Source: Methylocapsa sp. S129
Lineage (GTDB): Bacteria; Pseudomonadota; Alphaproteobacteria; Rhizobiales; Beijerinckiaceae
NCBI RefSeq assembly: GCF_009765995.1
Contig: NZ_LMUI01000048.1
Location: 397,144-461,143 of the forward strand
Length of the DNA: 64,000 nt
Reading direction: 5' to 3'
Below the pieces are notes generated by a model. That model did not search any database and was not told where the DNA came from. It saw only the letters and a list, made by a program, of their open reading frames with translations. Position 1 is the first letter of the stretch; each line of letters opens with the position of its first letter. This document shows positions 8,827 through 17,612 of this stretch, one piece after another. The translations under genes and the position numbers were made by a program.

Positions 8827-9942
8827 TCAGTCTTTCTTGCCAACGTTCCGCAGGCTGCCTTCAAGCGTCAAACGCTCGATGGCTTCGAAATCCCATTCTA
8901 TGCCGAGCCCCGGCGAAGCGCTCGGCATCGCAAAGCCGTCGCGAATCGCCATGCGCTCGGCGGTGATGTCGTCGAGCTGAGGAATATATTCGAGCCAGCG
9001 CGCGTTCGGCGCGGCGCAGCACAAAGCGACATGCAGCTCCATCAGAAAATGCGGGCAAACGGGAATGTTAAACGTCTCGGCAAGATGCGCGACCTTCAGC
9101 CATGGCGTCACGCCGCCGATGCGCGCGACATCGACCTGCACGATCGAACATGCGCCGCGCTGCAGGTATTCGCGAAAATGCAGCGGGCTGTAGAGGCTCT
9201 CGCCGATCGCTATCGGAATCGACGTGCCGCGCGACAGCCGGACATGGCCGTCAAGATCGTCGGCGGGCAGCGGTTCCTCGAACCAGCCGATATCGGCGGG
9301 TTCATAAAGCCTCGCACGCCGGATCGCCTCGTCCACCGTGAAGGCTTGATTGGCGTCGGTGAAAATCTCGAAGGCCGGCCCGACGGCCGATCGAACCGCC
9401 GCCAGCCGCTCGACATCTTCGCTTGCGGGCCGGCCGACCTTGATCTTGGATCCACCGAAACCGGCGGCCTTCGCTTGCAGCGCATCGGCGACCAGCGCCT
9501 CTGTCGGCAGATGAAGCCAGCCGCCCTCGGTGGTGTAGAGGCGGATTTCTTCCCGCGCGCCGCCCGCCATCACATGCAGCGGCAGCCCTGCCTTGCGGCA
9601 ACGCAAATCCCAAAGCGCCGTATCGATCGCCGCGAGCGCGAGCGAGGTGATGGCGCCGACGCTGGTCGCATGCGTGAGGAACAACAGATCGCGCCAAATC
9701 TGCTCCACCATGCCGGCGTCGCGTCCGATCAGCGTGGGCGCCAGCGTCCGGCTCAGCAATTCTACGACGGAATGGCCGCCAGCGCCGATCGTATAGCTAT
9801 AGCCCGTACCGACAGCGCCATCCGAATCGGTGACGCGCACGATCGGCGTTTCCTGGCTGATGAACGACTGGATCGCATCGACGCGTTTCACCTTGGGTTT
9901 CAGATCCACCATGCGGATTTCGACCCGCTCTATCGTCGCCAT
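8827..9942 (-). CDS. Mandelate racemase/muconate lactonizing enzyme family protein (acid-sugar dehydratase-like)
   Basis: A 371-residue enolase-superfamily member with an N-terminal capping domain and C-terminal barrel. The barrel shows a KIKVG lysine motif at the end of strand 2, the metal ligands FTDANQ (Asp), WFEEPLP (Glu) and IAIGESL (Glu), and CPHFLMELHVAL near the end, consistent with the His-containing edge of the MR group. Such enzymes mostly dehydrate aldonic/aldaric acids. Neighbours (rhamnose mutarotase family, GntR, ribose-type ABC importer) suggest a sugar acid. The ribosome site GGGAGG precedes the ATG. Confidence 0.88.
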   Translation of the reverse strand: MATIERVEIRMVDLKPKVKRVDAIQSFISQETPIVRVTDSDGAVGTGYSYTIGAGGHSVVELLSRTLAPTLIGRDAGMVEQIWRDLLFLTHATSVGAITSLALAAIDTALWDLRCRKAGLPLHVMAGGAREEIRLYTTEGGWLHLPTEALVADALQAKAAGFGGSKIKVGRPASEDVERLAAVRSAVGPAFEIFTDANQAFTVDEAIRRARLYEPADIGWFEEPLPADDLDGHVRLSRGTSIPIAIGESLYSPLHFREYLQRGACSIVQVDVARIGGVTPWLKVAHLAETFNIPVCPHFLMELHVALCCAAPNARWLEYIPQLDDITAERMAIRDGFAMPSASPGLGIEWDFEAIERLTLEGSLRNVGKKD

Positions 9943-10007
9943 GAATCCCTCCCGATCTTGCCATTCCTAGATTTGGCATAAGCCGACTCGCCGGTTTGGC
10001 GGCACTT

Positions 10008-10742
10008 TTAGTCGACGAAATATTTTTCGTGCTTTCCGATCAGCGTTTCCAGCATCGTCGGCGCCTGTTCGAGATGATATTCGAGCCGCGCGAGTGCGCC
10101 TTCGCAATCGCTTGCATCGAGGGCGTCGAGAATGGCGCCGTGTTCGGCAATGACTTTCGGCAGACGGCCCTGTACGGCGGAAAGCCGATGGACGCGATCG
10201 ACGCGCGCCTTCATGGTCTGGATCGTGCTCCACACGCCTTCCAGCTCCGCCGCTACACAAAACGATCGGTGAAAAGTTTCGTCGAGCGCGTGAAAATCAT
10301 CGAAATCCTCAGCGCCGAGCGCCGCCGCTTGCCGGTCGACGATATAGCGCGCCCTTGAACTATGGAGCGCGCTCCACGATGCGGCGGCGCGGCGCAGCAC
10401 CGCGAGTTCGAGCGCTTTGCGGCTGAAATGATTTTCCCTCACGGCGCTGAGCTTGATCGGCGCGACGAAACTGCCTTTCTGCGGGAAGACCTCAATCAGC
10501 TCGTCTTCAACCAGACGGATGATGGCCTCACGCACCGGCGTTCGCGAAACGCCGATGTGACGGCAGATGCGATTCTCGCTGATCGAACTGCCGGGCGGAA
10601 GTTGCAACGAGACGATGGCCTTCTTGAGCGCCTCGTAGACCTGGGCGCTGACCTGTCGGCGCGGATCAAATTTTATGTGCAACTGGAGCGCGGAATCGTC
10701 TTCGACTTCCGCCTCCGGTTCCGCTCCGATCTCAACCGGCAT
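10008..10742 (-). CDS. GntR family transcriptional regulator (FadR/FCD type)
   Basis: A 244-residue regulator. The N-terminal winged helix includes VSAQVYEALKKAIVSLQLPPG and the recognition region ISENRICRHIGVSRTPVREAI. The C-terminal helical FCD domain (about residues 90-230) carries a ligand/metal site, with DETFHRSF as a family segment. The frame opens 17 codons earlier, but the ATG at 10742 has GGGAG eight bases upstream and is preferred. It is divergent from the ABC importer gene, a typical local regulator for the sugar-acid genes on both sides. Confidence 0.9.
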   Translation of the reverse strand: MPVEIGAEPEAEVEDDSALQLHIKFDPRRQVSAQVYEALKKAIVSLQLPPGSSISENRICRHIGVSRTPVREAIIRLVEDELIEVFPQKGSFVAPIKLSAVRENHFSRKALELAVLRRAAASWSALHSSRARYIVDRQAAALGAEDFDDFHALDETFHRSFCVAAELEGVWSTIQTMKARVDRVHRLSAVQGRLPKVIAEHGAILDALDASDCEGALARLEYHLEQAPTMLETLIGKHEKYFVD

Positions 10743-10795
10743 CGCATCGTCTCCCGACTCTCGATCAAAGCATAAAGGCGTTGCGCATTTCATGC

Positions 10796-10814
10796 TTGTA
10801 TACTAGGGTACTAT
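10796..10814. promoter_or_regulatory. Candidate GntR operator in the divergent promoter region
   Basis: The AT-rich stretch TTGTATACTAGGGTACTAT stands out in GC-rich sequence between the GntR gene and the ABC importer. It contains TTGTATAC, the half-site style of FCD-type GntR proteins, and an imperfect inverted partner GTACTAT. Position suits control of both directions. No binding evidence. Confidence 0.4.
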
Positions 10815-10890
10815 GTGATCGCAAGGGGTCGCCCACGATTGCCGGCCGTCCTGTCAACGAACAGGCCGAGAGGAAACCAGGAGGATCAAG

Positions 10891-11928
10891 ATGTTACGCT
10901 CAGAATCCGTGTTGAAGATGTTTGCCGCCGCCGGTCTGGCGCTTGCGGGATGGGCGGCGCCCGCTGCGGCCGCCGACGCTACCAAGGTCGCTCTCGTCCC
11001 CGGCGGTCCGCATCCCTATTTTGCCGCCTGGGAGAAGGCCGGCCAGGATGCGATGAAGGATTTCAAGCTCGGCGCGGCCGACTATCGTGTGCCCCAGAAA
11101 TGGGAATTGAGCCAGCAGAATTCCCTTCTCGAGAGCTTGCTCAGCCAGGGCTACAACGCATTCCTCGTATTTCCCGGCGATCCGGTCGGCTCCAACAGCA
11201 CCGTCGCCGAGCTGACCGAAAATGGCGCGCCCGTCATCGCGACTGCGGGTTGCCTGAAAGAGCCGACGACCGCTCTGTTCTGCTTTGGCACCGACACCGG
11301 CAATTCGGCTTATCTCGGCACCAAGGAGCTCATCAAGGCGATGGGCGGCAAGGGCCGCATCGTCCACCTCACGGGATTCCTCGTCGACCCCAACACGCAA
11401 TTGCGCATCGACGCAGTGGAGAAGGCCGCCAAAGAGACCAATGGCGCGGTGAGCGTCGTTCAGGTGATCGCCGATATCGACGCGCCGGAGCCGGCAGAAG
11501 AGAAGATCAACGCCTATCTCGCCGCCCACGCCAATGACGTCGACGGCATCGTCACCACCGCCTGGGTTCCGGCTGTTGTGGCGTCCAACGCGCTGCGCAA
11601 GATCGGCGACAAGCGCATCAAAATGGTCGGCATCGATCATGACGAAGTCGTGCTGAAGGCGATCAAGGATGGCTATGTCAACGGCACGATGCTGCAGAAC
11701 CCTTACGGCCAGGGCTATATCGGCTCCTATGCGCTCGACCGCATCCGCAATGGTTGCAAGGTGAAGGCCGGCGCGCCGTTCAAGACGATCGCGCTGACCA
11801 ATCGCTTCATCGATTCGGGCACGGTCTATGCCGACAAGGACGCCGTCGACAATTACGTCGGCTCCATGCAGGCGATCACCAAGAAAATCTTTGCCGATTT
11901 CGCGAGCACCTATCTGACTTGCCCTTGA
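10891..11928 (+). CDS. Sugar ABC transporter substrate-binding protein (ribose type)
   Basis: A 345-residue periplasmic binding protein. The signal peptide is residues 1-27 (hydrophobic core FAAAGLALAGWAAPAAA, cleavage near AAA-AD). The mature part has the type I periplasmic-binding fold pattern: KVALVPGGPHPYF, then YNAFLVFPGDP, GRIVHLTGFLVDPNTQLR and IKMVGIDHDEVVLKAIKDG. GGAGGATCAAG precedes the ATG. It is followed by two permeases and a two-domain ATPase, making a full CUT2-type importer. The ligand is probably a sugar or sugar acid handled by the mutarotase and dehydratase across the divergent promoter. Confidence 0.92.
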   Translation: MLRSESVLKMFAAAGLALAGWAAPAAAADATKVALVPGGPHPYFAAWEKAGQDAMKDFKLGAADYRVPQKWELSQQNSLLESLLSQGYNAFLVFPGDPVGSNSTVAELTENGAPVIATAGCLKEPTTALFCFGTDTGNSAYLGTKELIKAMGGKGRIVHLTGFLVDPNTQLRIDAVEKAAKETNGAVSVVQVIADIDAPEPAEEKINAYLAAHANDVDGIVTTAWVPAVVASNALRKIGDKRIKMVGIDHDEVVLKAIKDGYVNGTMLQNPYGQGYIGSYALDRIRNGCKVKAGAPFKTIALTNRFIDSGTVYADKDAVDNYVGSMQAITKKIFADFASTYLTCP

Positions 11929-11959
11929 GAAGGTCGGATACGCGAAGCGTATGGACGAT

Positions 11960-11987
11960 CGCCAAGCCGGATCAGCCCGGCTTGGCG
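11960..11987 (+). terminator. Strong stem-loop between binding protein and permease genes
   Basis: The 11-bp perfect stem CGCCAAGCCGG / CCGGCTTGGCG has a 6-nt loop and lies 32 bp after the binding-protein stop. No U-tract follows directly, so it is more likely an RNA-stabilising or partial attenuator hairpin that raises binding-protein mRNA over permease mRNA than a full terminator. Confidence 0.6.
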
Positions 11988-12070
11988 CCGCAAAGTCTCT
12001 GCCTTTACGCGCTCCGCGATGGGCTTTTTTCCCGTCGCGGAGATCATTGCAGCCAAGCGAAGGATGTAGC

Positions 12071-13129
12071 ATGAACGCGCCAACTTCAGTCGAAGGCGCC
12101 GCAATGGCTGAGAGCGAACCGCCGGCCCGCGACGATGGCTTGTCGCAAAAGGGCGCGCCCGGATGGACGCGCTTCCTGCTCACCAATGAATTTGGTCTCG
12201 TCACGCTGATCGTCATCTTCGGCGCTGTCTTTGCGCTCGGCACGCCTGGCTTCAGCTCGCCATTCAATCTCTTCACGCTCGGCCGCACGATGGCGATCGA
12301 CATCATGATCGGCTTTTCAATGATGGTGGTGATTGTCACCGGCGGCCTCAATCTTTCGGTCGGCGCAATCGGCGTGTGCGTCGCGATTGGCTGCGGCTGG
12401 CTCCTTGAGGTCGCCGGAGCGCCCCTCGCCCTCGCCATTTTCGCCGCGCTCGCCTTGGGCGCCGCGCTCGGCGCCTTGAACGGCGTGCTGATCGTGCGTT
12501 CGGGCTTGCATAGCTTCATCATCACTTTGGCGACGATGAGCGTTTTCTTCGGCCTGATGCTGTTCCTGACTCACGCCAACGCCTACCGCCAAGTGCCGTT
12601 GGAGTTTTCCGCCTTCGGCAAGATGCGGTTCGCCGGCTATCTCTCGCCTTTGCTCCTCGTCAGCATCGCGATCGGTCTGCTCCTCGCCGGCCTTTATCGC
12701 TTCACCCCATTGGGTCGCGAAATGCTCGCGGCGGGCGCCAAGGCCGCGGCCGCTGAATTGTCGGGCGTACGCGTCGGCCGGACCATCGTGATCTGTCATG
12801 CGCTGTCGGGCGTGTTGGCGGGGATCGCGGCCGTCATGGTCGTGGCGCGCACCGGCGCCGCTATCCCCCAGATGGCGGGCAATCTCGGCCAGGATTGGCT
12901 GCTGCCGGCGTTTCTGGGGCCGGTGCTTGGCGGGACGCTGCTCGCCGGCGGACGCGCGTCGGTGCTCGGCACGTTTCTGGGCGCGGCGCTGGTCAGCGAG
13001 CTGACCAACGGCCTGCTGCAATTCCGCATCGGCGAATTCTGGGTGCAGACCTGGCTTGGCCTTCTTCTCCTGCTCGCCGTGCTGATGGATCTTGCGCGAC
13101 GTTCGTTCCTCGCCAGGCGCGGAGTTTGA
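12071..13129 (+). CDS. Sugar ABC transporter permease (RbsC type)
   Basis: A 352-residue membrane protein of the BPD_transp_2 family. A soluble N-terminal extension of about 40 residues is followed by about nine hydrophobic segments, including the typical MVVIVTGGLNLSVGAIG and FLGPVLGGTLLAGGRASVLGTFLG. The open frame runs further upstream to 11951, but the ATG at 12071 after GAAGGATGTAGC is the credible start. Partner of the adjacent permease gene, 4 bp apart. Confidence 0.9.
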   Translation: MNAPTSVEGAAMAESEPPARDDGLSQKGAPGWTRFLLTNEFGLVTLIVIFGAVFALGTPGFSSPFNLFTLGRTMAIDIMIGFSMMVVIVTGGLNLSVGAIGVCVAIGCGWLLEVAGAPLALAIFAALALGAALGALNGVLIVRSGLHSFIITLATMSVFFGLMLFLTHANAYRQVPLEFSAFGKMRFAGYLSPLLLVSIAIGLLLAGLYRFTPLGREMLAAGAKAAAAELSGVRVGRTIVICHALSGVLAGIAAVMVVARTGAAIPQMAGNLGQDWLLPAFLGPVLGGTLLAGGRASVLGTFLGAALVSELTNGLLQFRIGEFWVQTWLGLLLLLAVLMDLARRSFLARRGV

Positions 13130-13133
13130 TCCG

Positions 13134-14105
13134 ATGACGCCCGTGATATCGCGCCTTGCACGCACCGACTGGTTTGGCCCGCTCGCGGTCATCGTGTTCG
13201 CCACAATTATCGTGAGCGCGTTTGACCCTTCGTTCCTGTCGCCGTTCAACATCCAGATCCTGATGCTCGCGGTGGCCGTAAACTGCGTCATCGCCATGTC
13301 GCAGATGGTCATCATTGCGATCGGCCAGATGAATCTGGCGGTCGGCGCGATCGGCGGCCTCGCGGCGATCTCATTTGCGGGGATGATGCAGATATGGGGG
13401 CTGCCGCCGCTGCTGGCGGCGGCGGCCGCGCTCGCCCTCGGAATCGTCGCCGGTCTCGCCAACGGCCTGCTTATCTCGGCGACAGGCATTTCGGCGTTCA
13501 TCATCACGCTTGCGAGTCTGTCGATCTTCAAGGGCGCCAATCTGGGCATCACGCGCGCGCAACCTTTTTACGGCGTGCCTGAAAGCGTCAAGGCCTTCGG
13601 CAATACGACGATAGCCGGCCCGATTCCCTGGCTGGCGCTGCCTGCGGCCCTGGTCATCGCGGCGATGTGGTATCTGCTCTACCGCCAGCGCATCGGGCGT
13701 TACATCCTCGCCGTTGGCGGCAACCAGAGCGCCGCCGAATTGTCCGGCATATCGGTCCCGAGCGCCGTGCTCTGGGCGCATGCGATGTCCGGCTTCCTCG
13801 CCGCGCTTGCGGGCGTGTTGCTGGTCGCGCGCCTTCAACTCGGCGAGCCGACCATCGGCGATGACTGGCTGATCCTGTCCTTCGCCGCCCCCGTCATCGG
13901 CGGCGCTGTCCTTTCCGGCGGCCATGTCAGCGTATTCGGCACCTTGTTTGGCGTGGTGATCGTCGCGATCATCACGCAGGCGCTGGTGATTTTCCGGATT
14001 GATCCTTTCTTCGTTCAGGTCGTGCTCGGCCTGCTGATCCTCTGGGCGGTCGGCGTCAACCGGTTGCGCGAAGTCCGGATGCAACGCACGTTGAAGAGGG
14101 CCTGA
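13134..14105 (+). CDS. Sugar ABC transporter permease (RbsC type), second subunit
   Basis: A 323-residue membrane protein homologous to the preceding permease. It has the same landmark segments: MVIIAIGQMNLAVGAIGGLAA, TGISAFIITLASLSIFKGANLG and SFAAPVIGGAVLSGGHVSVFGTLFG. The start at 13134 lies 4 bp after the upstream stop. Two different permeases imply a heterodimeric channel, as in AI-2 or rhamnose importers, rather than the RbsC homodimer. Ends 2 bp before the ATPase start. Confidence 0.9.
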   Translation: MTPVISRLARTDWFGPLAVIVFATIIVSAFDPSFLSPFNIQILMLAVAVNCVIAMSQMVIIAIGQMNLAVGAIGGLAAISFAGMMQIWGLPPLLAAAAALALGIVAGLANGLLISATGISAFIITLASLSIFKGANLGITRAQPFYGVPESVKAFGNTTIAGPIPWLALPAALVIAAMWYLLYRQRIGRYILAVGGNQSAAELSGISVPSAVLWAHAMSGFLAALAGVLLVARLQLGEPTIGDDWLILSFAAPVIGGAVLSGGHVSVFGTLFGVVIVAIITQALVIFRIDPFFVQVVLGLLILWAVGVNRLREVRMQRTLKRA

Positions 14106-14107
14106 TC

Positions 14108-15625
14108 TTGGACAATGTGGGATTTGAAGCGCGCGGCGTCCGAAAGACTTTTCCTGGCGTGCTCGCATTGCAGGACGTCGGCATCAAGCTGCGCGGCGGC
14201 TCGATCCACGCGCTGCTCGGCGAGAATGGCGCCGGCAAGTCGACGCTGATCAAGATCATCACCGGCGTGCATCGCCCGGATTCGGGCGAAATGCTCCTCA
14301 ATGGCGCTCCTGTTCGTTTCGAAGGGCCGCGCGAGGCGATCGCCGCGGGGATCGGCGTCGTGCATCAGGAGCGCAATCTGGTGCCGCGATTTTCGGTCGG
14401 CGAGAATATTCTCCTCGAACGGCTCGGCGGCGGTTTGTTGCGCCCCATCGACTATGCGGCGATCCATGCGGAAGCGCGACGTTGGCTCGACGTCCTCGAA
14501 CTCGACCTCGATCCGCGCACGCCGGTCTCACAGCTCAATGTCGCCAAGATGCAACTCGTCGAGATCGCCAAGGCGTTGTCGCTGCGCTCGCGCGTTCTCC
14601 TGCTGGACGAACCGACCGCCTCTCTCACCCCGCATGAATCGCTGGTCCTGTTCGGCCTGCTGCGCAAGCTGCGCGACGAAGGCGTCGGCATCCTTTTTGT
14701 CAGCCACAAACTTGAGGAGGTGCAGGCGATTTGCGACGAGGTCACGGTGCTGCGCGACGGCCGCAACGCGTGCGAAAGCCGGTCGATGGCGGGGCTGGAG
14801 CGACAGGACCTCGTGCGCCTGATGATCGGGCGCAGCGAACAGATCCCGAATTGGACGCCGCGTGACCGCGGCGCCGCCGAGCCGATGCTGGAACTGCGCG
14901 ACGTTTCGACTTCGCTCGGCCACAAAGCCGTGGACCTCACCGTGCGGCGCGGCGAGATCGTCGGCCTCTACGGTCTCGTCGGCGCGGGCCGGACGGAGCT
15001 CGCCAAATGTATCCTCGGCCTCCATGCGATCACGCAGGGCGCAATCGTCGTGGCCGGTAGGCCTGAGCGCATCGCCGACGTCGCCGACGCCGTTCACCGC
15101 TGCAAGATCGGCTACATCAGCGAGGACCGCAAGCAGGAGGGGCTCGTCCTCACCCATTCGGTGCTGCAAAACGCCGGGATCACCGTATGGCGGGGACTTG
15201 CGAACCGCTTGCGGCTGCTCGGCGACCGCACCGTCCGCTCCCATGTTTTGCCTTTCATCCGCAAGCTCGAAGTGCGCACGCCATCGCTCGCCCAGACGGT
15301 CAGCAATCTGTCAGGCGGCAATCAGCAGAAGATCAGCGTCGCCAAATGGCTCGCCGCCGGCGCGCGTATTCTGATCGTCGACGAACCCACGGTCGGCATC
15401 GACATCAAGACGAAAGCCTATATCCACGAGTTGTTGCGCCAGCTTGCGGATGAAGGAACGGCGATCCTCCTGATTACGAGCGACATGCCCGAGATCATCA
15501 CGCTCGCCGATCGAATTGTCGTGATGGATGATTATCGGATCAAAGGCGACATCATCAACGACCGGAGCTACGCGCCGATGAGCGAGCGGATCATGCATCT
15601 TATCCATGACCGCGATGCGGCCTGA
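14108..15625 (+). CDS. Sugar ABC transporter ATP-binding protein with two nucleotide-binding domains
   Basis: A 505-residue RbsA/XylG-type ATPase. Domain 1 has Walker A GENGAGKSTLIK (about residues 38-49) and Walker B VLLLDEPTASL. Its signature is degenerate (VSQLNVAKMQLVEIAKAL), as usual for this family. Domain 2 has a degenerate Walker A (GLVGAGRTELAK), the signature LSGGNQQKISVAKWL and Walker B ILIVDEPTVGID. The start is TTG at 14108; GTG at 14117 is an alternative. It completes the importer; the following 330 bp hold no gene. Confidence 0.92.
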   Translation: MDNVGFEARGVRKTFPGVLALQDVGIKLRGGSIHALLGENGAGKSTLIKIITGVHRPDSGEMLLNGAPVRFEGPREAIAAGIGVVHQERNLVPRFSVGENILLERLGGGLLRPIDYAAIHAEARRWLDVLELDLDPRTPVSQLNVAKMQLVEIAKALSLRSRVLLLDEPTASLTPHESLVLFGLLRKLRDEGVGILFVSHKLEEVQAICDEVTVLRDGRNACESRSMAGLERQDLVRLMIGRSEQIPNWTPRDRGAAEPMLELRDVSTSLGHKAVDLTVRRGEIVGLYGLVGAGRTELAKCILGLHAITQGAIVVAGRPERIADVADAVHRCKIGYISEDRKQEGLVLTHSVLQNAGITVWRGLANRLRLLGDRTVRSHVLPFIRKLEVRTPSLAQTVSNLSGGNQQKISVAKWLAAGARILIVDEPTVGIDIKTKAYIHELLRQLADEGTAILLITSDMPEIITLADRIVVMDDYRIKGDIINDRSYAPMSERIMHLIHDRDAA

Positions 15626-15971
15626 CGCCGCTGCGCGTTGCGAGCGTCGCGGGCGGTTCCGAACGGCAAAATAATCTGATCAGACGCGCATGATCGCGCG
15701 GGACGCGCTCCGATCTCGCCGTCGCCCTGCGTCGCTTCCTTGCCAGGCGAAGTCCGGTCGCCTGGGGTTGGGCAACACGAATCCGTGATCGGCCCCAGGA
15801 TAGAAGCCGGGGCATGCGGCCCGGGCAGACCTATGAAGGCGCTGGACCAATCGCGACGCGCGCGCTTAGATGGGGCGGTCTGGATGTTCCAAACCCTTGA
15901 CCGCTCGCCAGTTCGCGCACGGCGAGCCGTTGGCGACATGCGGGCGATAGAAGCTCCAGATGACGGGGAGA
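15626..15971. other. Intergenic stretch, no feature recognised
   Basis: About 345 bp between the sugar ABC ATPase and the peptide ABC binding protein. Open frames here are short, lack ribosome sites and resemble no family. It must hold the promoter of the next operon, but no convincing -35/-10 pair or operator could be picked out. Confidence 0.5.
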
Positions 15972-17591
15972 ATGAAGATGAGGTTGTCGCTCAAGGCGAA
16001 GAGGCTTGCTCTTGCCGCGCTTGGCGCCGCCGCGGCGATCGTCTGGCCGGCGCTTGCGCCGGACGCCGGGGCGAAGACTTTGCGTTTCGCCTTCCAGGGC
16101 GAATTGAAGTCCGTCGACCCCTATCAGATCAATGAGAGCTTCAGCCTGAGCGTCAATGAATCGGTCTATGAAGGGCTCGTTCGGCGCGGACCCGACATGA
16201 AAATCCAGCCCTGCCTCGCCGAAAGCTGGGAACTGCTCGATCCGCTGCACTGGCGCTTCCATCTGCGCAAAGGCGTGAAATTCCACGAAGGCCAGGACTT
16301 CACGGCGGACGACGTTGTTTTCTCCGCGGCGCGCGTTCGCGGCGCGGGCTCCGACTTGAAGGGGCGCATTCCGGCCGACGCCGACGTCGTCAAAGTCGAC
16401 GATTATACGGTCGACGTCATCCTCAAGGCGCCGAACCCGCTGCTGATCAACGAATGGGAGAGTTGGGGCATCTTTTCCAAGAAATGGTCGGAAGAACACG
16501 GGGCGATGGACGCGACGGCGATGAACGCCACGACGCCGCCCTATGCCGCGCTGCACGCCAACGGCACCGGCCCCTTCATTCTAGTCAGCCATGAGCCGGG
16601 CGTGAAGACCGTCTGGAAGACCAATCCGAACTGGTGGGATAAGCCCAGGCACAATCTCGACGAGGTGGTCTTCACGCCGATCGCCAATAATGCAACGCGA
16701 GTCGCGGCGCTCTTGTCGGGCGAGATCGACTGGATGGATCCGGTGCCGCTCAACGACCAGGCGCGCGTCAACGCCAATCCGGACACCCAGGTCCTGGCGG
16801 GTCCCGAGATCCGCACCATTTTTCTCGGCATGGACCAGTTTCGCGACGAGCTTGGCCATTCTAACGTCAAGGGTAAGAATCCCTTCAAGGACGTGCGGGT
16901 GCGCAAGGCCTTCTATCAGGCGATCGACGAGGATGCGATCAACCAGAAGGTCATGCGCGGACAGGCGGCGCCGTCGGCTCTAATGATCGCGCCCTCGATC
17001 TACGCCGAAGCAAAGGATTTCAAACGCATCCCCTTCGATCCGCAGGCTTCGAAAAAGCTGCTCGCCGATGCTGGCTATCCCGATGGCTTCGAAGTGCAGA
17101 TGGATTGCCCGAACGACCGCTACGTCAATGACGAGCAGATCTGCCAGGCGGTCGTGGGAATGCTCGCGCGTGTCGGCGTCAAGGTGAACCTGAACGCCGA
17201 GCCAAAGTCGAAGTTCTTCGCCGCGATCACAGCGGCGGGTGGTTATGATTCGTCTTTCTATCTCCTGGGCTGGACGCCGACGACGCTCGAGAGCTTCAAC
17301 GTGTTCCAGTACATCATCGGCTGTCGCGACCAGAAGACCAATTGGGGCGGCAACAATGTCGGCGACTATTGCAACCCCAAAGTCGATGCGCTTGCGAAAT
17401 CGGCCTTGCAGGAGATGGACGAGAAGAAGCGCGACGATATCTACAAGCAGGCCTGGCAGATTTCGCTGTTCGACGATGTCGGCTACATCCCTCTGCATCA
17501 GCAGGCGCTGGCCTGGGGAGTGTCGCGCAAGACGCATGTGATCCAGCGCCCCGACAATTATTACATCTTCGCCTGGGTCACCATGGATTGA
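15972..17591 (+). CDS. Peptide/nickel-type ABC transporter substrate-binding protein
   Basis: A roughly 539-residue SBP_bac_5 (DppA/OppA-like) protein. A signal peptide covers about residues 1-35 (LALAALGAAAAIVWPALAPDAGA). It is followed by the family opening LRFAFQGELKSVDPYQINESFSLSVNESVYEGLVRR and the hallmark WRFHLRKGVKFHEGQDFTADDVVFS. GGGGAG precedes clustered ATGs at 15972 and 15978; either may be used, while the upstream ATG at 15960 lacks a site. It heads a full five-component importer with two permeases and two ATPases, followed by an M20 peptidase. Confidence 0.92.
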   Translation: MKMRLSLKAKRLALAALGAAAAIVWPALAPDAGAKTLRFAFQGELKSVDPYQINESFSLSVNESVYEGLVRRGPDMKIQPCLAESWELLDPLHWRFHLRKGVKFHEGQDFTADDVVFSAARVRGAGSDLKGRIPADADVVKVDDYTVDVILKAPNPLLINEWESWGIFSKKWSEEHGAMDATAMNATTPPYAALHANGTGPFILVSHEPGVKTVWKTNPNWWDKPRHNLDEVVFTPIANNATRVAALLSGEIDWMDPVPLNDQARVNANPDTQVLAGPEIRTIFLGMDQFRDELGHSNVKGKNPFKDVRVRKAFYQAIDEDAINQKVMRGQAAPSALMIAPSIYAEAKDFKRIPFDPQASKKLLADAGYPDGFEVQMDCPNDRYVNDEQICQAVVGMLARVGVKVNLNAEPKSKFFAAITAAGGYDSSFYLLGWTPTTLESFNVFQYIIGCRDQKTNWGGNNVGDYCNPKVDALAKSALQEMDEKKRDDIYKQAWQISLFDDVGYIPLHQQALAWGVSRKTHVIQRPDNYYIFAWVTMD

Positions 17592-17612
17592 ACCCTTGGG
17601 CGGACGTTCCTC

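Noticed and set aside
10900-12525. 541-codon minus-strand frame
   Set aside because: Shadow of the sugar ABC binding protein and permease; composition rich in Arg/His/Asp typical of antisense frames.
15568-15939. Minus-strand 123-codon frame in the gap between two ABC operons
   Set aside because: Arg/Ser/Pro-rich, begins without a ribosome site and overlaps the ATPase 3' end; treated as non-coding.
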